A stretch of 64,000 bases of DNA. It comes from Dipteris shenzhenensis. Its lineage: Eukaryota > Polypodiophyta > Polypodiopsida > Gleicheniales. Below the pieces are notes generated by a model. The model was given only the letters and a program-made list of their open reading frames with translations, did no database searches and was not told where the DNA came from. Positions 54,244 to 64,000 of the stretch are shown here, piece after piece (position 1 is the stretch's first letter; the number at the start of each line of letters is the position of its first letter). The stretch lies in NCBI GenBank assembly GCA_047967505.1, contig CM106540.1; one strand, written 5' to 3'. A program made the translations under genes and the position numbers.

Positions 54244-54866
54244 TGTTGGAAAATAGAGGATAGAATCACTCACACCTCACTTCCTATCTAGCTCATACAA
54301 CACTCAGAAAAACTGAAAGAGAGATAGGACAAAACTTAGATATATTCCTCCACAATCATGGGCAACAAAAGCTCAAGGATAAGTGTGTACAAACAGCCCG
54401 AGATGCTGTCAATGATGCTGTGCCTATTCCTCTCCTTGTGCGCTTGCCTGTGTGCAAGGCAGTCTGTGCAGGTGATAAGGAATGAAGGGGGGAATGGGGC
54501 CTTTTTATAGGAGGGGCTAGGCCCCCTCAAACTGGCCGACCAGGGAGTCGGCTCCCTGCCCAATGCACCGACCTGCCAGCCCACCAACTGAGCAGACTGG
54601 CCGGCCTTTGCTGGCTGATCAGGTCGGCTTGGGCCAGGCCTATATAAGGGCCCATAAGCCCTTCTGATGGGCCGCTGTTGCAGCTCCCAACGCTGCCCGT
54701 GTGCAGGTCCAAGAGGCGCCTAGGATGCCGCGCCATCTTCTTGCTGCAGCGCGGGTTCCCTGCTAGGTAGGTCTGCTGCCTTTTACCTTCCCCTACCCCC
54801 TATGGTCTTTTGCCCCCTTGTCCCCTCAAATCGGGGGCTCACAGGTGGGGCAGTGACCTTCTAACA
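54244..54866 (-). mobile_element. 3' LTR of the antisense family A copia
   Basis: 623 bp from TGTTGGAAAATAGAGG to CTTCTAACA. On the minus strand it starts TGTTAGAAGGTCACTG, preceded by a purine tract (complement of CCCCCTCTT at 54867). TATATAGG-type promoter at about 54642. It matches the 5' LTR fragment at 58540 closely. Confidence 0.92.
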
Positions 54867-54873
54867 CCCCCTC

Positions 54874-57212
54874 TTAATGACACAACTGTGGGCCGATCCC
54901 CATGCGCCAAATGAGGTGTTCCAACTGCTCCCTGGGAAGGGCCTTCGTGAAGACATCTGAGATGTTGTCGTTGGTCGGATAGTATATCAACTCTATGACT
55001 TCTTCGTCGATGAGTTCTCGAACAAAGTGGTAGTGGACCTTGATGTGCTTCGTCCGTGCGTGAAACACGGGGTTGTTGGCGATCGCTATGCAACTCTGGT
55101 TGTCGCACATAACCGCAGACGCATCTTCTTGGGCTACATTCATGTCATCCAAGATCCACCTGAGCCACAATGCTTCACATGCCGCTGTACAGGCAGCCTT
55201 GTAATATGTCTCTGTAGATGAAAGGGCGATAGTAGGTTGTTTCTTACTTAGCCATGACACGGCTCCTGAAGAGAGTAAGAAACAATATCCAGAGGTCGAT
55301 CTCCGGGTATCAATGTGACGTGCCCAATCACTATAACAGAAACCTCCCAACTCAATGCCTCTGGTATAAGTGAAGCCGTAGGTGCAGGTACCTTCAAGTA
55401 CCTTAGCACCCTCATACCTGCGTCCCAATGAGCCTTCTTGGGTGTGGCCTAGAAATGACAGAGCAATCCAACTGCGAAGGAAATGTCTGGTCGGGTATTC
55501 GTCAGGTAAAGCAAACTCCCCACCAATTGTCGATATAGTGATGAATCAAGTGGCTAAGATGGATCACGCACACTCAGTTTCAGACCAGTCTCCATGGGAG
55601 TTACTGTTGCTTTGCAATTTTCCATCTCAAAGCGTTTGAGCAGTTCCCTTCAATATTTCTCTTGTGAAATAAAGATATTGCTCTTTCCCTGCTTCACCTT
55701 AATCCCAAGAAAGTAGTGAAGTATGCCTAAGTCAGTCATCTCGAACTCCTCCATAAGAAGTCCCTTGACCTAAGCAATCTTCTTCGTATGATCCCCAATA
55801 ATGATGAGGTCATCCACATATATAATCAATACCAGTCGCAAATCCCCCTTTGTGTCGAGATAGAGATTTGCCTCTGATGGACTCCGCTAAAGCCCGATCT
55901 TCTGAAAGAAAATATCTATCCGTTGGTACCAAGCTCCGAGGGCGTGTTTCAGCCTGTATAAGGCCTTCTTCAGTTTGCATACTTTTGATGGGGATCCTGG
56001 AATCTGAAATCCTGGTGGCTGTGCCACAAATACCTCCTCCTCCAGGTTACCATTCAAAAATGCAAACTTGACGTCCATATGAAAAATAGGCCAACTGTGA
56101 TGAGCAGCCAAGGCAATGACTGTTCTAATAGTCACCATCCTAGCTGTGGGGGCAAAGGTCTTGTCGAAGTCAAGTCCTTCTGACTGTGCATAGCCTTTCA
56201 CCACCAATCTTGCTTTGTAGCTCCCATTTGACTTGAACTTAAGCTTGTACACCCATTTAGTCCTGATGACCTTCCGCTTGGTTGGTTTGGGTACTAAATC
56301 CCATGTGTCATTTTTCAAAATGGCATCCATCTTTGCCTTCATGGCTTCTTGTCATTCTGGTACATCCTTCGCTTCCTGGAAGGAACGGGACTCCGCAAGT
56401 TGAGCCGTGACCCGTGAGTCTGCTAACGTCTTCAAATACCATTGAGGTAGCTTTTTCTCAGATGGATGTGCTTTAGATGGAGTTGACTTGGGAACTGGCT
56501 CTGGAATGGCATGCTTCTCCTCCTCCTTCTCGGGGTCTTCAGTCGGCTCCACCTCGCTGATGGTGACTTTGGGTGGAGGTAAAGCTGGAAGTTTTGGAAC
56601 CTCTTCGGCAGGCTGTGGCTCGGTCTCTTCAAAGATCACATCCCTGTTGATAAGGATCTTCTTCTTGTTCGGGTCGAATAGGCAGTAGGCCTTGTTGTTG
56701 TATCCCACAAAGATACAGCTCCGGCTATGGGGATCTAGCTTTATTCGCTCATCTTTGTGTACATGCACAAATGATTTAGAAACGAAAACCCTCATATGAG
56801 ATATGATGGGCTTCTTACCATAATAAGCTTCGTATGGAGTCTTGCCATCAACAACCTTGGTCTTGGTTCTATTGGGGATGTGAACGGCAGTGTTCACAGC
56901 TTCACCTCAGTAGGCTTTTGAGAGATTTCTCCCTCGCAACATGGTCAACCCTGTCTCTGTGACGGTTCTGTGCTTCCTCTCAGCAATGCCATTCTGCTGA
57001 TATGTTCGAGCTGTCTCTTAATCCCTTGCTTCTAGCAGAATACATTGAACTCGGTAGAAGTGAGCTCTTCCCCTCTGTCGGTGCGGAAGGCTTCGATTAC
57101 CTCCCCGCTCTCCTTCGATTACCTCCCCGCTCTCCTTCTCTACTTGGGCCTTCCAGTCTTTGAATTTCTCGAAAGCCTGAGATTTCTTGGCCAGGCAGAA
57201 TACCCATGTCAT
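54874..57212 (-). pseudogene. family A copia pol (integrase, RT, RNase H), defective
   Basis: Minus-strand order from right: integrase core remnant (57212-57018; VFCLAKKSQAFEKF), integrase end (56897-56352; TPYEAYYGKKPIISH, FVGYNNKAYCLFDP), acidic and proline-rich hinge, RT (56342-55887; GLDFDKTFAPTARMVTIR, MDVKFAFLNGNLEEEV), a stop-containing palm with IYVDDLIIIGD (about 55820), then RNase H (55428-54874; YCFLLSSGAVSW, MCDNQSCIAIANNP, DVFTKALPREQLEHL). The pre-integrase and N-terminal integrase are missing between protease (57209) and integrase, an internal deletion. A 24-base tandem duplication lies at about 57093-57140. Confidence 0.92.
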
Positions 57213-58405
57213 GTGACACCTTGAGCCACCACCTGTCCGTTTGCCTTGGATGTGACAGTGACCTTGCCGTTGTCGAATAATACCGACATATTATGCTTGT
57301 CCATCTGACAGACAGACAATAGGTACTTGCATAAATTCGGTACATACAATACACCGGAAATCAACTCCTCGTTTCCTGCAGTCGTAATGAACGGAATACT
57401 ACCGACACCCTTCACAAGGCATGACCGGTTATCCCCAACAGTGACCTTGGAATCGGGATGCCTACCTTCCATGGTTTTGAACCACTCCTCCTTTTGGACA
57501 TGTGGACTTTGGCTCCCCCTTGGACTTGGACTCCTTCTTCTTGAGGTCCACCTTCTTCTTGCGGCACTCTTTAGAGGAATGACCAAGCTTCTCACAGTAT
57601 AAGCACTTCATCTGCCTCTTTTTCTCTGCATCCTCGGTCTTGTTTTTGTTCTTGGAGTCTTTGAACTTACCCTTGCCGGGCTTGTCCCTTGCTACGAGAG
57701 CCTTCTCGTCTGATTGCGTAAACAATTTTTCCCGAGCCTCTTCCTGCAATAGTAAAGGCCCAACCTCCTCGAAGGTGAGAGGCTTGGTCCTCTGTCCTGC
57801 AGTGACCGTAGTCACGAAACTCTTAAAGCTTCGAGGTAGCTTGTGTAAGACCAGTAGTGCCAGTTAACTTGAATCTACCTTTTGACCAACTGTCGCGAGC
57901 TGGTCCCTTACCATCTTGACTTTTGTCAGATGGTCATGAACATTGTCTGCCTCAGTCATGTCCAGATTGTACAGTTGGTGTTGGAGCATCAGAATCCGAG
58001 ATGTATTGTCCGTTTCATACAAATCCTTCAGGATAGCCCACGCCTCTACAGACGTCTCGGCTATTTGGATGTGCAGAAGAATAGAGTCTGCCGTGGTCCC
58101 AATGATTAATGCTAGGGAGTGGGCATCTCTCTCTTCTCAATTCTCAAGCTTTCACCATCCATTGGAATGAGAATCTTCCCCTTGTTGTCCAACAAGTCTT
58201 CCGGTTTTGCCTCCACCCCCGTTGTTAGCTTCCACAACTCGTGGGCCACAAGATGGCTCCTGATTTTCATTTTCCAGATCAGGTAGCTCGACTCGTCTAG
58301 CTTCCCTGACTCTCCAAAGTTCGGGATTGTGAATGAGAGGAATCTGGAGGAGGAGGAAGGAAGAGAAGGGGCTGAAGAGGCAACAATAGAATCTTTGTCC
58401 TCCAT
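57209..58405 (-). pseudogene. family A copia gag-protease, defective
   Basis: Gag starts MEDKDSIVASSAPSL (58405) and continues FTIPNFGESGKLDESSYLIWKMKI. After frameshifts at about 58110-57850 it resumes with TVTAGQRTKPLTFEEVGPLL, a lysine-rich stretch, and CCHC knuckle CLYCEKLGHSSKEC (about 57612-57571). Then comes protease-domain sequence TVGDNRSCLVKGVGSI through VLYVPNLCKYLLSV (57450-57300). The catalytic DSG is lost at a frame change near 57480. Confidence 0.88.
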
Positions 58406-58527
58406 CCTTGCTGTAATAAAGAACAGTAAACTGAATTTACAGAGGAGAACTTGACCACGCAGCAAACCTGAGTGTCGGTTGGAGTCGCCTTCTAGCAGAG
58501 GTACTTCGACCTAGAGCTGTGAACCTA

Positions 58528-58730
58528 GCTCTGATACCATGTTGGAAAATAAAGGATAGAATCACTCACACCTCACTTCCTATCTAGCTCACACAACACT
58601 CAGAAAAACTGAAAGAGAGATAGGACAAAACTCAGATATATTCCTCCACAATCGTGGGCAACAAAAGCTCAAGGATGAGCGTGTACAAATAGCCCGAGAT
58701 GCTGTCAATGATGCTGAGCCTATTTCTCTC
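58528..58730 (-). mobile_element. PBS and truncated 5' LTR of the antisense family A copia
   Basis: GCTCTGATACCA at 58528-58539 followed by TGTTGGAAAATAAAGG (58540). It is the same as the 54244 LTR for about 190 bases until CTATTTCTCTC, where homology stops and the Penelope-like relic begins. Confidence 0.9.
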
Positions 58731-59370
58731 GGTGTGAGGCTAGCACTGGTCCATGAGCTTTGGAAAACGATTGATGCAGAGTTTTAAGAGTTTTTGTTGT
58801 TTGAGATCAGACCTCTATTTGAAAAAAGAATTGTGATCAAAGGTTGTAGATGCAAAGAAGTCTTTTTTGTTTAAACTTTCTTCTAGATAGTTTGTTCATA
58901 ACTGTAGGGGACTCTTTATTTTGACAAAGGATTGCTGTTCCCATATGCACTAACTATGCTGTGTTCTTAGCAAACTCTTGCATTTTTACTTATGAATTTG
59001 AGTTTGTGCAGCGATTGATCCCTTGCGAGACATGTCCTATCATTCTTCATAAACTTAGTTTAGGATGTTCATAGATCAGTAATATGTCCTGGATGTTTCA
59101 AACTTAAAGATCCAAATTCTTTGATCTTAGCATTACTTAATCATCTTTAGGTCTAGAAGTTGATATACATGATGAATGGCAACAACTTGAGTATTCTATG
59201 TTTGAATATCATACAAATGTCTTAGATCAACTCAAACATTTCTGATATGACTAAATATACTTCCCAATTTTATGGGTTCTATCATCTTTGCACATTTAAC
59301 TTAGTAATTTAATCATATCACTTTTTCAAAGAACTACAATACAAGAAAAATACTGAAGAAACTCCGCTCT
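58731..59370 (+). pseudogene. Penelope-like reverse transcriptase relic, copy 2
   Basis: More decayed relative of 41525-42850. VGDSLF then RIAVPICTNYAVFLANS (about 58915-58985, matching IGIPMGTNC), FEFVQRLIPCETCPIILHKLSL (about 58990-59055), LGLEVDIHD (59150-59176), and FCNYTRYNTRKILKK-like residues at the end (about 59320-59365). Same order and orientation as copy 1. The catalytic FIDD region is damaged (a stop at about 59068). Its left edge abuts the broken copia LTR. Confidence 0.72.
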
Positions 59371-60185
59371 ATTCTATATTGTAGTTGTTACATCGTTGGA
59401 ATATCGGCTTTGGTATATTGTTGTGTAGGCCTTGAATGCAGAAATAAAACTTAGAGTGGAAGCCAAAGGAAAGAATCTGTGACCCTGCGAGTAATAGACT
59501 TGAAGCTATTGAACTGTATAAAGCCCATTCTTGGTTTAAATGGAGATTTGGGAGAAGTCAGGGATCCTAGTCCTTGGATTGTGAAAACTTGATAATTTTG
59601 ATGTCTCCATGGGCAATCTTGCAATGCATGGTTAGTGATTTTGTGAATTCTTCTTCAAGTCATGGGATAAGAGACAAGTCTAAGGCGTTGATTGTTATCG
59701 AAATGAAGCAGTATAAGGGAGAATTGAATGCCAGTGCTTTCACCAATATACCATACACACATTATTAATTAGCATTTACTATTGTCAATTTTATTGGGGT
59801 GGGGGCATGGGTGGGAAAAGGGAAGGGAGGAGGTTGGTTTAACATTTGGTGGGTTCGGTGAAGAGCGGGTAAACGGATGTGAGAGGGGCAGCATGATGTC
59901 ATCAGAGAGAGAGGATGCAATATGGTTTTGTAGCATGCTAACGAAGTGCATGGGATGAACTTCATTCTCAATGTTATTGCCTTAGCCATCAATTTGTAAG
60001 ACAGAGAGGTAACAATATACATGACATGGGTCTCCCAACCATCTTAAGTCTTTGTATATCAATTGAATATGGCAGTTTGTTTTGATTATGTAATTGTCAG
60101 CTGTGGTCAGTTTGGTGGTAGTGGTCTGATCCAGAGCATCTGCTTTTTCATGCTGAGTTCTTACAATTTACCTCTTTCTATGCAG
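59371..60185 (+). other. end of intron 2, no gene recognised
   Basis: AT-rich intron sequence leading to the exon 3 acceptor; the preceding TTTACCTCTTTCTATGCAG gives a normal polypyrimidine tract. Confidence 0.6.
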
Positions 60186-60243
60186 AAGAGAGCAGGAAAG
60201 ATAATGCACGTGTCTTAGTCCACTGCATGTCTGGGCAGAACAG
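60186..60243 (+). CDS. IBR5: IBR5-like phosphatase, exon 3 (catalytic loop)
   Basis: A 58-base exon, acceptor TATGCAG, donor GTACTC, phase 1 in and phase 2 out. It completes Glu112 and reads ESRKDNARVLVHCMSGQN to the split Arg131. VHCMSGQNR is the HCx5R phosphatase signature, with Cys125 as nucleophile and Arg131 binding phosphate. IBR5 has VHCMSGKSR here. All catalytic residues are intact, which argues that the gene is under selection despite its huge introns. Confidence 0.95.
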
Positions 60244-60462
60244 GTACTCGATCAGCTCTAAGAGAGGTTATGTGCTCAGGAAAACCATAATGGGGTCCCT
60301 TCCGCTTTCCCTTACCGAGGAAGAGTTCATTCCGGTTTTTAATGAATAAGAAAAGGAAATTGCAAAGAAGATAGTTTCAACAATCAAAGACATTGTTTTA
60401 TGAATGTGCATATGTAGTCCATGTCTTGTGACGATGATGAATCCAAATGAATTTTTCTGCAG
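60244..60462 (+). other. intron 3 of the IBR5-like gene (219 bp)
   Basis: Ordinary short intron, GTACTC...TTCTGCAG, free of transposons, in contrast to introns 1 and 2. Confidence 0.92.
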
Positions 60463-60569
60463 GTCCCCTGCAATTGTGATTGCCTATTTGATGCGTCATA
60501 AAGGATGGAGGCTTCCTCAAAGCTATCAGTGGGTGAAAGACCGAAGACCATCTATTAATCTTTCTTCAG
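60463..60569 (+). CDS. IBR5: IBR5-like phosphatase, exon 4
   Basis: A 107-base exon, acceptor TTTCTGCAG, donor GTGTGT, phase 2 in and phase 1 out. It completes Arg131 and gives SPAIVIAYLMRHKGWRLP and QSYQWVKDRRPSINLSS (residues 132-166). This is the helix after the catalytic loop with the conserved RSPA and the Q-W-V-K-RRP segment of IBR5. The next exon should start within a codon beginning G and code for the last helix of the domain (EFYQQLQEFE in Arabidopsis); I did not find it up to 64000. Confidence 0.94.
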
Positions 60570-61639
60570 GTGTGTTGAGATTTGAAGAAACATTCGTTTT
60601 TCTCATGATGGGTGGGCTTCTCAAAAACAGATGTTTGGACACCTGATTGTGTTTGGTAGGATGACTTGTAATAACTGCAGGAAGTGAACAATTTGGTCTA
60701 TGTGCACCAGTGAGGCTTTTCGTCCAGTGTGTTACTTTTTGCATAAGCTCTGTTTATATCAAACTTTTTTTCCTGCAGTGAACATCTCTATATATTGACA
60801 AGTGTGGAAATGCTTAAAGCCAGCTGTTTGGCATTCAAAAGAATCTCTTGTAACACTTCGGTAAAACCACCTGCTGACATTTACTGAATAGAAAACCTTT
60901 AGTATATTATTATAAATTGATAGCTTAAATTTTAAGGCTATATGTTCTAGAAGTTGCCTAAGGGAGTAAGGTCTGCACTCTGAACTTGGAAAAGATCCCG
61001 TATTGAATGAAAATGGAAATTGGCAGTGAAGAAGGGGAAGCCAGAAAGCATTTCTACCGACAAATTGATTGTCAAAAAATGAAATGGGATCTCTTTTCTT
61101 GAGATTCAATAATGATGCCGTGAACATTATGTGCCCAAGCCATTTTCTGCCGAGAATATGATTATTAAGTGCGACACCTAGGAGCACATAATTGCCAGCG
61201 TCTTGGTAATTGTGCTGTCCTTTAACACAGTGATCATCTTGCAAATGGCCACACATTGAACCGCTATTTCAGCAAAAAAACAAGAGCCTATTCCAAAGCT
61301 TGCAATGGGATGGCCAATAGCTGTTCAGGATGCATGGACTTTGTTAAAGTAAGAAGCAGTCAGTGTTAGTAGTTCCACCTAGAGCTTGTGCAGCAAAGCC
61401 CTCTTCATTTACTATCCCATAATTTTTTGGAAAGTCAAAATAGAAGCTTGATGAGAGGGATATCGTAGGGTGAAGAGATTGTTCTGCTTGAAGAGAACCT
61501 CTAGATGACAGTGTTGGGAATGAGCTCTAAGAAATCCATACACCCTTGTTCTTAATAGCATCATGGATACCCATTTGTATGCGTCTATGTGTATGTGTGT
61601 GTGTGTTTTTGGGTGAGAGTGAGTGAGAGAGAGAGAAAA
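60570..61639 (+). other. start of intron 4, no exon found
   Basis: No frame resembling the IBR5 C-terminal helix or tail, and no transposon domain. The long minus-strand frame 60759-61256 has no family features. Confidence 0.5.
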
Positions 61640-61660
61640 GAAAGAAAGAAAGAAAGAAAT
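61620..61660. repeat. (GA)n and (GAAA)n simple tract at the LINE 3' end
   Basis: GAGAGAGAGAGA followed by AAAGAAAGAAAGAAAG, directly before TTTTATTCGAGTCTTCGAG. On the minus strand it is the simple-repeat tail of the LINE. Confidence 0.85.
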
Positions 61661-63895
61661 TTTATTCGAGTCTTCGAGACTGAAAGAAAACCTGATACAA
61701 ATCACAGTAAGGATGGAGCTACTGAAACGAGCATCATCACCCATGCTGAATCCTAAGTCTGATCATACATAATCAAATCAAATACATTTGGATGTAACAA
61801 TGAAAAGAAAAGGACTGGAGCGGAGCGGAATCCTCCATATGTCATGTCGCCCTAGCTGGTGCATAGCCGGTGATGGGACGCTGGTGCCCGTCAAGGGGTG
61901 CTGTACGTCTCGGTCTCTTGGACGAGGCTCGACGCAAGACTAGAGCCACCGTGACTCCCGTGGGATGTATCCCAGGTCTAAACAATGACGGGAGGTCCCC
62001 CAGAGTGATTTTCGTGTCCCCTCGATGTCTCGTGTATCGTGCTGCGGTCGTCGGGTCGGGGTCTCTGTCACGTCTGCGGCTAGAGATTGGACGATCAATG
62101 TCACTCGATGGGAAGAACTCTATGATCCTGCTCTGAGAGGTGTCTGATGATGTGGCCAAGCCCCGTTGCTTGAGTAAGTACTCTCTGTGTCGGACCCCCT
62201 TGTGAATGAAGGCCGCAAGGCATCTCAAATCTGGGTAGGCGAGGAATTTGGAAAGGAGCCCGGAGCTGTCTCTGAAGAGGCAGTGGTAGCGACCTCGGAT
62301 CTCGTAGTACATTGGGCACTGATCCTCACGAATGAGCTGGTTGGGGTGTGGCCCGATCGGGATGGTGGTTGGGAGTACCGGAGGGGCATCTAAACTGTAC
62401 AGAAAAGGAGGTATCCTATCGATGTGGAACCCTAGTCTCACAAACCATTTGTGAGTCCGTGCATACCAGCATCGCTCGTCTCCCTCTGCTGCCAACCTCA
62501 TGGAGGAATCGAGAGCCAACCATGGCAACCTCTGTCTCCCTCATGTGCAGTCCCCATATGATCTAACCCGGTGTAGATATATAATGGTCTGAAAGGCTGC
62601 ATCTAGTTGGAGTGGAGAAGCACCAAACTCGGCCTGAATGATGTGATGTGGTACAGACGGTTTCCCCCGGATCATCCGTGAGAGCATGAGGATCTGTAGG
62701 CACTCCACCCGTGTCCACTCTATCTCTGACATGTCAGGCCCCCAACAAGGGCTGCCTACATACCGGCTGGTCGGACCAAGGAGTCGAAGAGAAGAGCCTT
62801 GGTCCGAGGGTCTTGGAAGTGGGAGTGGAAGCATTGTCTCTTTAGCCGAGCTAGTGAGGCGTATCCGCTGCTCAGTTTGGCCTGCATCGCTAGTCTCATT
62901 GTGAAGATCGGGCCGGAGAAGATGACCTCCAAGTAAGTGTATGAGGATACGATCTCAAGTGGTGACCCACTGAAAGTAAAAGTAAACTGCTTCCGTTGCA
63001 TGTTTGCTCGAGAGGTGTTAAAGATCATGACCTTGGTCTTGCCAAGGTTGACCTCCAAATCATGGGATAAACAAAAAGCCTGCAGTGCATCCAGGTGTCG
63101 CTGGAGCCCCTCGGGTGTGGACGACAAGAGTGCCACGTCATCTGCATAAAGAAGAATCTTGATGATGATCCCGGCAAGTGAGCAACCGGTCCCTCCGAAT
63201 GTCCCCATGAAAGTCTCAAGCTCATCGATGTAGAGGCCAAACGGGGTCGATGATAAGGGACAACCCTGTTTGACTCCTATGGTACTCAAGATCTCATCTA
63301 TCCAACCCGCGCCTGTCCGAACTCGGCCTGAGACTCTCTCATACAGTGCCATGACTGCCCAGATGATCTCCTGATCAAATCCCAGTGTCTGTAGGCGTGT
63401 GATGAGACAAGCTCAAGGTACTGTGTCAAAGGCTTTGCGGAAATCCACAAAGCAGCAATATACCCTCTCCTTCCGTGATCTGGCCTCCTCAATGACACTC
63501 CTGAGTGTGAGTATGTGATCCATAGTCCCATGGTCTCGCTTGAAACCGGCCTGATCCTCTGCTCTGAGCCCTCTCATCTCTGCGAACAGGCTGACCGGCG
63601 CAGCCGATACAGCTGCATAGATCTTGGACATCACATGTCCAATCATGATAGTCTTGTAGTTACTCGGGTCCATGGGATCCCCTGCCTTGTGGATGGGGGT
63701 GATGGTGTTGAGTCACGAGTGTCCAGGTGCGGGGGAAGCCAAGGCAAACAGCGTCATTGAATAGCTTTGCTAGGATCGGGGCTAACGTGTCGATCCCATA
63801 TGCGATAAACTCAGTGCATAGCCCCTCGTGATCCTTAGCTCGGCCATTGTGCAGTTTCAATGTCGCGTCCTTGACTCCCTGTCATCTTGCTTCAA
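61661..63895 (-). pseudogene. LINE-type non-LTR retrotransposon, RT and 3' region
   Basis: Minus-strand pieces from right: YGIDTLAPILAKLFNDAV (about 63800-63750), IMIGHVMSKIYAA and LRAEDQAGFKRDHGTMDHI (63650-63520), CFVDFRKAFDTVP (63450-63413). Then IGVKQGCPLSSTPFGLYIDELE (about 63285-63220), catalytic ILLYADDVALLSST (about 63145), and the thumb VNLGKTKVMIFN (63055-63020). A non-RT C-terminal region follows (62834-61842). Frameshifts at about 63670, 63415, 63300, 62756 and 62541 inactivate it. The 5' part with any endonuclease is missing. The wording (GCPLS..FGLYIDEL, YADDVALLS) is unlike the common L1 type of seed plants. Confidence 0.88.
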
Positions 63896-64000
63896 CATGT
63901 ATCCACTTGCTTGGTACTATTTCTTTTTCTTTTTCAATAGTATGCTTATTAAGAAATGAAATGTTTTCCTACTGTTCAGTTACGGACAATGGAGACCCCC
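63896..64000. other. window end, nothing recognised
   Basis: T-rich sequence ending TTCAGTTACGGACAATGGAG. The TTTTCAATAG and CTGTTCAG could pass as splice acceptors, but the following residues do not resemble the missing IBR5 exon. Confidence 0.3.

Larger units (their letters stand above)
25864..60185 (+). other. intron 2 of the IBR5-like gene (34,322 bp)
   Basis: Bounded by the GTATGT donor after exon 2 and the TTCTATGCAG acceptor before exon 3; the phase-1 junction forms a Glu codon on joining. It contains a nested copia/Ty3 pair, a relic LTR, two Penelope-like RT relics, two antisense copia elements, a solo LTR and a non-autonomous LTR element. Sequence without transposon homology remains at 25864-26430 and 59371-60185. 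Confidence 0.88.

Noticed and set aside
60680-60712. Candidate exon 5 after CTGCAG at about 60681 (would read SEQFGLCAP)
   Set aside because: Phase fits and a GTGAGG donor follows, but the conserved C-terminal helix is absent and the exon would be only about 29 bases. I regard it as chance.
62541-63352. Host gene on the minus strand at the right end
   Set aside because: The YADDVALLS and GCPLS motifs identify it as a LINE reverse transcriptase with frameshifts.
1-64000. tRNA or rRNA genes
   Set aside because: I saw only short primer-binding-site complements of the initiator tRNA (TGGTATCAGAGC and variants), not complete tRNA genes, and no rRNA-like stretch.

Overview
The window is a piece of a large nuclear plant genome. 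The one host gene I can identify is an IBR5-like dual-specificity phosphatase on the + strand. Its first four exons can be joined from the sequence: 9149-9382, 25764-25863, 60186-60243 and 60463-60569. Intron phases match, donors are GT and acceptors AG, and there is no stop in the 166 full codons. The conserved CxxC pair and the HCx5R catalytic loop are both intact. Introns 1 and 2 are 16.4 kb and 34.3 kb and are built almost entirely of retroelements. Introns of this size, nested LTR elements and a non-L1-looking LINE fit a gymnosperm or fern better than a typical angiosperm, but I cannot name the organism.

Layout. 1-9148 (upstream): a (CT)n tract, LTR and PBS remnants, and decayed Ty3 fragments on both strands. 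9149-9382: exon 1. 9383-25763 (intron 1): a sense Ty1-copia relic ('family A'; 11030-12156 and 23050-24480) split by a 10.9 kb composite insertion flanked by CTTAT. That insertion holds LTR fragments, an antisense Ty3 element lacking its integrase (12457-17170), a duplicated repeat, and an antisense copia element (17742-22239). A decayed Ty3 integrase follows at 24735-25240. 25764-25863: exon 2. 25864-60185 (intron 2): a relic minus-strand LTR (about 26440-26553 plus 40665-41241) was entered by a full-length copia element (26554-40659, TSD TTGAT, LTRs differing at one site). That copia was in turn entered by a full-length Ty3 element (29526-37483, TSD TGTAC) with one uninterrupted 1554-codon gag-pol frame. 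Next come a Penelope-like reverse transcriptase relic (41525-42850), an antisense copia with a solo LTR inside it (42923-49557), a short non-autonomous LTR element (49558-51855), tandem repeats, another antisense family A copia (54244-58730) and a second Penelope-like relic (58731-59370). 60186-60569: exons 3 and 4. 60570-64000: intron 4 with an antisense LINE. The last IBR5 exon or exons are not in the window.

How the parts relate. The retroelements do not form a pathway. They are a layered insertion history inside one gene that must splice across them. The youngest elements (the copia and the Ty3 inside it) lie in the sense direction, so their LTR promoters and AATAAA signals could interfere with host transcription. 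Several elements share control-region features: a polyadenylation-site module common to the Ty3 LTR, a relic LTR and the non-autonomous element; W-box and ACGT-box arrays in the young Ty3; and GTAC-rich leader blocks in three otherwise different elements.
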